Of a DNA stretch of 64,000 nucleotides, positions 58,111 to 64,000 are shown piece after piece. The DNA lies in assembly GCA_964563925.1 (NCBI GenBank), contig CAZLZD010000006.1, positions 1-64,000 of the forward strand, read 5' to 3'. The DNA is from JAUILA01 sp964563925 (lineage in GTDB: Bacteria > Bacteroidota > Bacteroidia > Cytophagales > Cyclobacteriaceae). A program made the translations under genes and the position numbers. Every line of letters begins with the position of its first letter. Within the stretch, counting starts at the first letter, position 1. Below the pieces are notes generated by a model. It was not told the DNA's origin. It made no database searches and was given only the letters and a program-made list of their open reading frames with translations.

Positions 58111-59226
58111 CTAGAAGAATTCCCGCATTTTCTCAAAGAAACCTTTTTCATTTCTGCCCGGCTTGGGCTGGAAATTTTCGGAGTCCCGGAGGCTTTCAAG
58201 GGCAGATTTTTCTTCGGCATTCAGTTTTTTGGGTGTCCAGACATTGACATGAATGAGCTGGTCTCCTTTTCCGTATCCGTTGAGGTCGCTGATTCCTTTG
58301 CCCCGCAACCGCAGGATTTTACCACTTTGTGTGCCCTGATCGATTTTGATCCGGACCTTTCCATCGATGGTAGGCACCTCCACGGAAGTACCCAGTGCAG
58401 CATCGACAAAGCTTATGTACAAATCAAACACCACATTGTTTCCTTCCCGCTTCAGGGTGTCATGTTCGGTTTCCTCCACAACGATGAGAAGGTCGCCGGC
58501 AGGGCCACCACCCGGGGCTTCATTGCCTTTGCCTGACATGGACAACTGCATGCCGTCGGCGACGCCTGCAGGTATCTTGATGCTGATCACCTCTTCCTTG
58601 GGTACAAGCCCTGAGCTGTCCACGCCCGGAGGCCGGTTATCAATCAGTTTACCGCTTCCGTTGCAGGAAGGGCAGGTACTGGTTGAAACCATCTGACCAA
58701 GCATGGTATTTACTGCTTTGCGCACCTGACCGGTTCCCTGGCAGGTCGGGCAGGTTTTAAAGGTTACGCCATCGGCCGCAACCATACGGTTTACCTTGAT
58801 CTTTTTTTCCGCTCCATGAGCGATTTCTTCCAGGTTAAGCTTGAGCTTAATACGCAGATTGGATCCCCGGCGCTGTCTTCTGCGGCCGCCGCCGCCACCC
58901 CCAAAGAAGCTGTCAAACGGACTGTGTCCACCGAAGATGTCGCCAAACTGGCTGAAGATATCCTCCATGTTCATCGACTGTCCTCCGCCGAAGCCGCCTC
59001 CGTTCATTCCGGAATGGCCGAAGCGGTCATATCGCTGCCTTTTCTCCTGATCGCGCAAAACCTCGTAAGCCTCGGCCGCTTCTTTGAATTTTTCTTCCGC
59101 TTCCGGGTCGTTCGGGTTCTTGTCAGGGTGGAATTTGATGGCTACCTTGCGATAGGCCTTCTTGATCTCATCCTGTGAGGCGTTTTTATCTACTCCTAAT
59201 ATCTCGTAATAATCTCTTTTTGCCAT
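58111..59226 (-). CDS. dnaJ: Chaperone DnaJ (Hsp40) with only two zinc-finger repeats
   Basis: Co-chaperone of DnaK, 371 residues. J domain at 1-70 with the HPD motif (FHPDKNPND), then a Gly/Phe-rich linker (about 75-120). The zinc region has just two of the four usual CxxCxGxG repeats: CPTCQGTG and CPSCNGSG. Where repeats 1 and 4 should be, the sequence reads MVAADG and PPGVDSSG, so the zinc site formed by them is lost while the other remains. The C-terminal substrate domains are normal (EVISIKIPAGVADGMQLSMSGKGNEAPGG). It follows grpE after 10 bases. Confidence 0.96.
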   Translation of the reverse strand: MAKRDYYEILGVDKNASQDEIKKAYRKVAIKFHPDKNPNDPEAEEKFKEAAEAYEVLRDQEKRQRYDRFGHSGMNGGGFGGGQSMNMEDIFSQFGDIFGGHSPFDSFFGGGGGGRRRQRRGSNLRIKLKLNLEEIAHGAEKKIKVNRMVAADGVTFKTCPTCQGTGQVRKAVNTMLGQMVSTSTCPSCNGSGKLIDNRPPGVDSSGLVPKEEVISIKIPAGVADGMQLSMSGKGNEAPGGGPAGDLLIVVEETEHDTLKREGNNVVFDLYISFVDAALGTSVEVPTIDGKVRIKIDQGTQSGKILRLRGKGISDLNGYGKGDQLIHVNVWTPKKLNAEEKSALESLRDSENFQPKPGRNEKGFFEKMREFF

Positions 59227-59236
59227 GTTCTCTTTA

Positions 59237-59824
59237 TTAGCTTCCTATCACCACTTTGGCGTAGCGGATCACTTTATCTTTCAGCATGTAGCCCTTCTCA
59301 ACCACATCCACCACTTTACCTTTTAATTTCTTGGAAGGAGCGGGGATTTGGGTTATCGCCTCGTGGAAATCAGGATCAAAGTCAGAACCTTGTCCGGTAT
59401 CCATAGGTTTAAGCCCTTTTTGTTCCAGTGTCTTTTTAAACTTGCCAAAGATCAGATCCAGTCCTTCTTTAATACTGCCACTATCACCACCTTCATCCCC
59501 GATGGATTTGCTGGCTCGTTCAAAATCGTCCAGGACCGGAAGCAAAGCTGACATAAGGTCTTCATTAGCTGTACTGATCAGGTCCAGTTTTTCCTTGGCT
59601 GTGCGGCGGCGGAAATTTTCAAATTCCGAATAAAGGCGGAGGTACTTATCCTTGCTCTCCTGAAGTTCGATCGAGAGCTTATCTATTTCATCGCCGGCAG
59701 TGTCTTCCTTCGGACTCTTATTCTCCTGCGATTCTTTTGCCTGTTCTTCATTCTCCGCAACTGCATTGTCAGAATGTTCCCTGGTCTCTTCTGCCTGGTT
59801 TGTTTCCTTATCTGATTCTTTCAT
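59237..59824 (-). CDS. grpE: Nucleotide exchange factor GrpE
   Basis: Exchange factor for DnaK, 195 residues. An acidic N-terminal tail of about 55 residues, the long dimerisation helix (YLRLYSEFENFRRRTAKEKLDLI), and the C-terminal beta domain (FDPDFHEAITQIPAPSKKLKGKVVDVVEKGYMLKDKVIRYAKVVIG). First gene of grpE-dnaJ. Confidence 0.96.
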   Translation of the reverse strand: MKESDKETNQAEETREHSDNAVAENEEQAKESQENKSPKEDTAGDEIDKLSIELQESKDKYLRLYSEFENFRRRTAKEKLDLISTANEDLMSALLPVLDDFERASKSIGDEGGDSGSIKEGLDLIFGKFKKTLEQKGLKPMDTGQGSDFDPDFHEAITQIPAPSKKLKGKVVDVVEKGYMLKDKVIRYAKVVIGS

Positions 59825-59928
59825 ATCTCTAATTCAATCAAATTCCTGTTCACGCAGGACATACCATGCCCTGCCGCTTAATGGGGCGGCAATTTCTCTG
59901 CCAATCCGCCTATCCTGTCAAATTGACA

Positions 59929-60921
59929 TTATTTTGTCAGCATTTTCCACAATGTATCCTTCAATTCCGTCAGTCCGGACTGGGTAACGGCTGAAATAAA
60001 GACATGCGCAATGCCCCCGGGCAGTTCCTTTTTCACTTCCTCACGAAGTTCTTCATCAAGCAAATCGGATTTGGAGATGGCCAGGAGACGTTGCTTGTCC
60101 AGGAGTTCGGGGTTATATTTCTTTAATTCCTTGAGAAGGATGCTGTACTCATCCGCAATATCCCTGGCATCGGCCGGCACCAGAAAAAGCAGGATCGAAT
60201 TACGCTCGATATGCCGGAGAAACCGCGTGCCGAGACCTTTTCCTTCGGCAGCCCCCTCGATAATTCCGGGAATATCGGCGACAACGAAGGACTTAAATTC
60301 CCGGTAGGCCACCACACCAAGGTTCGGGGTCAGGGTGGTAAACGGATAATCGGCGATTTCCGGTTTGGCGGCACTTAATACGGAAAGTAAGGTGGATTTT
60401 CCTGCATTCGGGAATCCAACCAGTCCGACATCGGCCAGTAATTTTAACTCAAGAACCATCCAGACTTCCTGTCCTTCTTCCCCGGGCTGAGCAAACCGGG
60501 GTGCCTGGTTGGTGGAGGTTTTGAAGTTTTCGTTGCCCAGTCCCCCTCTTCCGCCGGGCAGCAGAATTTTTTCCTCTCCTTCTTCGGTAATCTCGAAAAG
60601 TTTTTTGCCGGATTCCGCCTCCCTGGCCACCGTCCCCAGCGGCACTTCCAGAATGATATCCTCGCCGTCGGCCCCCGAACGCCGGCCCCCTTCGCCTGAT
60701 TTGCCGTTGCCGGCAATCACATGCTTCTGGTATTTGAGATGGAGGAGCGTCCACAGCTGCGAATTGCCGCGAAGGATGATGTGCCCGCCTCTGCCGCCAT
60801 TTCCTCCGTCAGGACCTCCCTTGGGGACATGCTTTTCACGACGAAAATGGACAGACCCTGTTCCCCCGGCGCCGCTCCGGGCACAAAATTTTACATAATC
60901 GATAAAATTTGAGGAAGCCAC
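59929..60921 (-). CDS. obgE: Obg GTPase (CgtA)
   Basis: Ribosome-assembly and stress GTPase, 330 residues from a GTG start. The N-terminal glycine-rich Obg domain (FIDYVKFCARSGAGGTGSVHFRREKHVPKGGPDGGNGGRGG) leads into the G domain: GFPNAGKSTLLS, the switch with YPFTTLTPNLG, and DIPGIIEGAAEGKGLGTRFLRHIER. It lacks the C-terminal OCT domain, as many short Obg proteins do. It follows adk after 2 bases. Confidence 0.97.
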   Translation of the reverse strand: MASSNFIDYVKFCARSGAGGTGSVHFRREKHVPKGGPDGGNGGRGGHIILRGNSQLWTLLHLKYQKHVIAGNGKSGEGGRRSGADGEDIILEVPLGTVAREAESGKKLFEITEEGEEKILLPGGRGGLGNENFKTSTNQAPRFAQPGEEGQEVWMVLELKLLADVGLVGFPNAGKSTLLSVLSAAKPEIADYPFTTLTPNLGVVAYREFKSFVVADIPGIIEGAAEGKGLGTRFLRHIERNSILLFLVPADARDIADEYSILLKELKKYNPELLDKQRLLAISKSDLLDEELREEVKKELPGGIAHVFISAVTQSGLTELKDTLWKMLTK

Positions 60922-60923
60922 AA

Positions 60924-61511
60924 TCAGGCCTTTTGATCCTCAAAAGATTCGATTACAGCGCAAAGCTGGTCAAAAATCCTGTCAATCGTTCCTACTCCAT
61001 GGACCGGATAGTATTTACCCTGTCCTTTGTAAAACTCCATAACCGGTACGGTCTCATCGAAATAAACCCTGAGACGGTTTTCAATTTTTTCCACACTCTG
61101 GTCGTCAGCCCGGCCTGATTCCTTACCCCGGGATAGCAGGCGTTTTTTCAATTCATTTTCCGGTACATCCAGTGCGATCATCCCGGTAATAGGCGACCCC
61201 TTACCTTCCAGCAGTTCGTCCAGAGCCCGCGCCTGAGGAACCGTACGTGGAAATCCGTCAAAAATATAGCCTTCGACCCCTTCAGTTTCCTTGATCTTCT
61301 CATCGACCATCCCGATAACCACCTGATCAGGAACCAGGTTGCCTTCGTCCATGTAGTGACGGGCAAGCTTGCCAAGTTCGGTTCCTTCATTCAGGTGTTT
61401 CCTGAACAAGTCTCCGGTTGAGATATGGGTAAGGTTGTATTTTTCAATGAGTTTTTCCGACTGCGTTCCTTTGCCCGCACCGGGAGGTCCAAATAATACG
61501 ATATTCAACAT
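60924..61511 (-). CDS. adk: Adenylate kinase (short LID form)
   Basis: Converts ATP and AMP to two ADP (EC 2.7.4.3). P-loop GPPGAGKGTQSEKL, AMP-binding GDLFR, DGFPRTVPQA, and SRGKESGRADDQ. At 195 residues it lacks the extended LID of the long bacterial form and so the zinc-binding cysteines. Overlaps no gene and precedes obgE by 2 bases. Confidence 0.96.
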   Translation of the reverse strand: MLNIVLFGPPGAGKGTQSEKLIEKYNLTHISTGDLFRKHLNEGTELGKLARHYMDEGNLVPDQVVIGMVDEKIKETEGVEGYIFDGFPRTVPQARALDELLEGKGSPITGMIALDVPENELKKRLLSRGKESGRADDQSVEKIENRLRVYFDETVPVMEFYKGQGKYYPVHGVGTIDRIFDQLCAVIESFEDQKA

Positions 61512-61539
61512 GAAGATTAATTTTTCAATGTGATACAGC

Positions 61540-62064
61540 TCATTTAAGCTGATAGATATCTTTTAAATTTCTGCCCAGGCCTTCATAATCCAGCCCGTAT
61601 CCCACCACAAATGCGTCAGGTATATCGAAACCGACGTATTTGATCCTGTCCTGAATTTCCGGATTACGTGGTTTTCGCAGCAGGGAAACGATCTCAACCG
61701 AGCTTGCTCCCAGGTCTTCAACCAATTCAATCATTTTTGTGATCGTCTGTCCGGTGTCCACAATATCCTCCAGGATCAGAATATCCTGGTTAAAAATATT
61801 TTCATTCAGCCCGATCAGTTGCTTCACATTTCCCGAACTTTCCATTTCCCGGTAAGATGCTACTTTAATAAAGGTGATCCGGACATTGCGCCCCAATTCC
61901 CTGATCAGGTCTGCCGCAAAGATAAACGATCCGTTCAGGACCGCCACCACCAGGGGGTCACGGTGTTTGTAATCACGTTTGATCGTCCGCCCCAATCGCC
62001 TGACAGCCTTTCGGATTTCCTCATCGGTGAGGAATTTTTGAAATTTTTTATCTCGAATGACCAT
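61540..62064 (-). CDS. hpt: Hypoxanthine phosphoribosyltransferase
   Basis: Purine salvage enzyme (EC 2.4.2.8), 174 residues. PRPP-binding motif is LILEDIVDTGQTITKM, and the flexible-loop and base-binding parts are VAVLNGSFIFAADLIREL, IKVASYREMESSGNV and FVVGYGLDYEGLGRNL. It precedes adk by 28 bases and is probably in the same purine-related unit. Confidence 0.95.
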   Translation of the reverse strand: MVIRDKKFQKFLTDEEIRKAVRRLGRTIKRDYKHRDPLVVAVLNGSFIFAADLIRELGRNVRITFIKVASYREMESSGNVKQLIGLNENIFNQDILILEDIVDTGQTITKMIELVEDLGASSVEIVSLLRKPRNPEIQDRIKYVGFDIPDAFVVGYGLDYEGLGRNLKDIYQLK

Positions 62065-62125
62065 CGAACGGATTAAGCGTCAGGTTCAGCCTGCAAATAT
62101 AAGGATATTTCTCAAACGGGATGAA

Positions 62126-63037
62126 TCACAACGTCTTCATCAGGTGGGTATACAGGGCGTGCATGGATTCGATATCTGCCTTATGAACTTTCTCATTCGG
62201 AGAATGTACATTTTGTTCGGCTGCACCGATGAAACACCAGTCAATCGGATAGGCTGACTGTTGTAATTCACGTCCGTCGCTTGATCCGGACCCTTCCACT
62301 TCAAGCTGATAATCAAGTCCTGCCGAGTCACATTCTCCGATAATCCTGTCTATAAAACTCCGTCGCGGGATGTTGCGGTCTCTCATGGACACCGCCGCCC
62401 CTTTGCCTGGTCGTACGCCTTCCGTAATCCAGGTGATATCGGAAATCAGGGCCTGGCGTACGGCAAATTCCTCGTACATGAACCGGGCAAGAAAGGGGAC
62501 CGACCCGCCGCCATGCTCCTCCCAGGTGCTGAAAAGGATCATTCCGTTTTCCAGTGTTTCTGCCACTTTCAGGGCATTGTACACGCCCAAACGATTATCC
62601 AGGCTGCATGAGGTGATGTAGCTCGCCGTCTCACGATAGTCACATTTGAAGGTAAGTGTGGTGCCCCGTTCAATGCCGCGGGCAAATTCATAGGAGAGCT
62701 GTCCGTCGTCTGTCTTCAGCGTACATTCGATGGGGCCGAGCCGGTCTTCACCGGTGAGGACATACCCGGTTTCGGTGTCCGGCCCCCCGATCGGAACCAG
62801 CTGATCCTGATACCTGACTGTGAAGCCAACGGTATCCATGTGGGCAAATATGGCCGTACGGGGTTTACCGAAGACAAGAACCAGGCAATCCATAAACTCA
62901 GGGCCTGAATAAACCACAGGCGTGGTTTTCCATTGGGAAGCATTCTCCCGGATATACTGCTGCAGAAAATGGAATACCGGCTGTTCGCTTCCTGAAGGGG
63001 CATGAATCCGGCACAAATCCTTTAAAAGCTTTGTCAT
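62126..63037 (-). CDS. M20/M42-type metallopeptidase
   Basis: A 303-residue di-zinc aminopeptidase-like protein. Metal-ligand motifs: FAHMDTVGF, SLDNRLGVYNAL (bridging Asp), the catalytic TWEEHGGGS, and the later NVHSPNEKVHKADI with the last His. At about 300 residues it is slightly shorter than typical M42 aminopeptidases (about 350). No signal peptide, so it acts on cytoplasmic peptides. Exact specificity unknown. Confidence 0.82.
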   Translation of the reverse strand: MTKLLKDLCRIHAPSGSEQPVFHFLQQYIRENASQWKTTPVVYSGPEFMDCLVLVFGKPRTAIFAHMDTVGFTVRYQDQLVPIGGPDTETGYVLTGEDRLGPIECTLKTDDGQLSYEFARGIERGTTLTFKCDYRETASYITSCSLDNRLGVYNALKVAETLENGMILFSTWEEHGGGSVPFLARFMYEEFAVRQALISDITWITEGVRPGKGAAVSMRDRNIPRRSFIDRIIGECDSAGLDYQLEVEGSGSSDGRELQQSAYPIDWCFIGAAEQNVHSPNEKVHKADIESMHALYTHLMKTL

Positions 63038-63137
63038 GCGATTGGACTTTCTTTGGTCTTCTGTTTTTCGATTCTCTTTATTTTCTATATTTACCGATTG
63101 AAAAGAAGAACACGCTTATTGTTAAGGCACTTTTTTA

Positions 63138-63782
63138 ATGACCCACATCCTTGACCAACGCCCTTCCATTCTCGATCAGTATCTCTATGAATTGAGGCAC
63201 AAAGATATTCAAAAGGAGAAAGCAAGGTTCAGATATAATCTAAAAAGAATCGGCGTTTTGATGGCCATGGAAATCTCACGTCATCTGCAATACGACGAAA
63301 CGGAGATCGTTACGCCCCTGGGTGTAAAGAAGGGGAGGAGGCTTGCTGATCCGCCGGTGCTCGTGAATATACTGAGAGCCGGACAACCACTTATGGAAGG
63401 GTTTCAGGAAGTATTTTCTGGGAGTGAATGCGGGTTTATAGGAGCCTTTCGGGCGGAGTCGGACACCGGCCGGCCGGAAGTGATGATGCATTATCACGCC
63501 ATTCCTGATCTGAACGGACGAACCGTGATCGTCGTAGACCCCATGCTTGCCACAGGTAATTCCATGGTAAGTACACTCAGGGAACTGAGTGGACGAGGGG
63601 CGTCGGTGCTTCATCTGGCAAGTGTGGTGGCGGCACCGGAAGGTATTCGTTATATCCAGGATAATTTTCCCGGATATGACTCACTGTGGATTGCTTCCCT
63701 GGATGACAGACTTAATAAACAAGCCTATATTGTGCCCGGATTGGGTGATGCCGGAGACCTTTCTTACGGCATAAAGCTATAA
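63138..63782 (+). CDS. upp: Uracil phosphoribosyltransferase
   Basis: Pyrimidine salvage enzyme making UMP from uracil (EC 2.4.2.9). 214 residues. PRPP motif VIVVDPMLATGNSMVSTLREL, and ILRAGQPLMEGFQEVF and the C-terminal YIVPGLGDAGDLSYG uracil-binding segment. An AT-rich box TATATTTA about 50 bases upstream is a near match to the -7 consensus. The next gene begins 3 bases after its stop. Confidence 0.95.
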   Translation: MTHILDQRPSILDQYLYELRHKDIQKEKARFRYNLKRIGVLMAMEISRHLQYDETEIVTPLGVKKGRRLADPPVLVNILRAGQPLMEGFQEVFSGSECGFIGAFRAESDTGRPEVMMHYHAIPDLNGRTVIVVDPMLATGNSMVSTLRELSGRGASVLHLASVVAAPEGIRYIQDNFPGYDSLWIASLDDRLNKQAYIVPGLGDAGDLSYGIKL

Positions 63783-63785
63783 AAT

Positions 63786-64000
63786 ATGTTAATGACACTT
63801 GGTATGCTGTTGGTAGGTCTGGTAATTCTCATAATGGGGGGAGAATTACTCGTACGCGGATCCACCAGCATCGCCCTGAAGGCAAAGATTTCTCCCCTGG
63901 TCGTGGGCCTCACTATTGTGGCCTTCGGAACTTCGGCTCCTGAATTACTGATCTCCATCAAGGCGGCTCTCGCCGGAAGCCCGGATATGACGATGGGCAA
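63786..64000 (+). CDS. Calcium/sodium antiporter family protein, N-terminal part (runs off the window)
   Basis: The first 71 residues, MLMTLGMLLVGLVILIMGGE, then LLVRGSTSIALKAKISPLVVGLTIVAFGTSAPELLISI, contain the conserved alpha-1 repeat of the Ca2+/cation antiporter superfamily with the GTSAPE motif. The gene runs past the window's end. The start could also be the ATG at 63792. It follows upp after 3 bases and may share its transcript. Confidence 0.85.
   Translation, partial: MLMTLGMLLVGLVILIMGGELLVRGSTSIALKAKISPLVVGLTIVAFGTSAPELLISIKAALAGSPDMTMG

Overview
The window is a stretch of chromosome from a Bacteroidota bacterium, most likely of the Cytophagales. Evidence for this: a SusC/SusD outer-membrane uptake pair, -7 promoter boxes of the form TAnnTTTG, DUF4382, DUF4105 and DUF6787 proteins, a CNNM/CorC protein of the GldE type in the usual coaX-lptC block, lipoproteins with acidic residues after the lipobox Cys, and an AccD without zinc-ribbon cysteines. 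Coding density is high. No gene-free stretch exceeds 300 bases. I saw no tRNA, rRNA, insertion sequence, prophage or CRISPR array. Two runs of exactly 100 N (3414-3513 and 13681-13780) are assembly gaps. The second removes the 3' end of lpd and the 5' part of a rhomboid gene.

Region 1 (1-13.3 kb) is the accessory part. On the + strand, an unrecognised partial gene, an N-acyl-D-amino-acid-deacylase-like lipoprotein and lysA are packed end to end. Converging from the other side of the first gap is a minus-strand operon: susC, susD, a small acidic lipoprotein, a class-A-like serine hydrolase, a DUF1611 (DgcN-type) protein and a dipeptide epimerase, ending in a strong terminator. Read together, these suggest uptake and breakdown of murein stem peptides: L-Ala-D-Glu goes to the epimerase, D-Glu to the DgcN-like enzyme, and meso-diaminopimelate to LysA. 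Divergent from susC is an unrecognised protein with a helix-turn-helix-like segment. Two copies of a TTATC-N-GATAA palindrome lie in the shared intergenic region. This is the best candidate for an undescribed system.

Region 2 (13.4-26.6 kb) holds a partial rhomboid protease, the 2-oxoglutarate dehydrogenase operon (sucA-sucB-lpd), the ribosomal operon rpsP-rimM-trmD-rplS (S16 carries a very long repetitive acidic tail), fbaA, accD, hemE and a beta-propeller lipoprotein. Region 3 (26.7-36.4 kb) has a DUF4105 membrane protein, a radical SAM protein, a compact minus operon (DUF493, lipoprotein methyltransferase, phhB, rsmI, an Lnt-like membrane protein, an inositol phosphatase and a tiny Cys-rich membrane protein), and ppiD plus gldE-like genes. 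Region 4 (36.2-44.3 kb) holds the envelope block coaX, outer-membrane protein, TPR protein, lptC and a small membrane protein, followed on the + strand by anmK, an amino-acid dehydrogenase and a Na+/H+ antiporter.

Region 5 (44.3-64 kb) is mostly housekeeping: aspartate kinase, a DUF4382 lipoprotein, dnaK, prfC, an RluA-type pseudouridine synthase, atpD-atpC, a sensor kinase, an ABC exporter, grpE-dnaJ, obg-adk-hpt, a metallopeptidase, upp and a partial Ca/Na antiporter. Most minus-strand genes sit in short-spaced or overlapping operons closed by clear hairpin plus T-run terminators.
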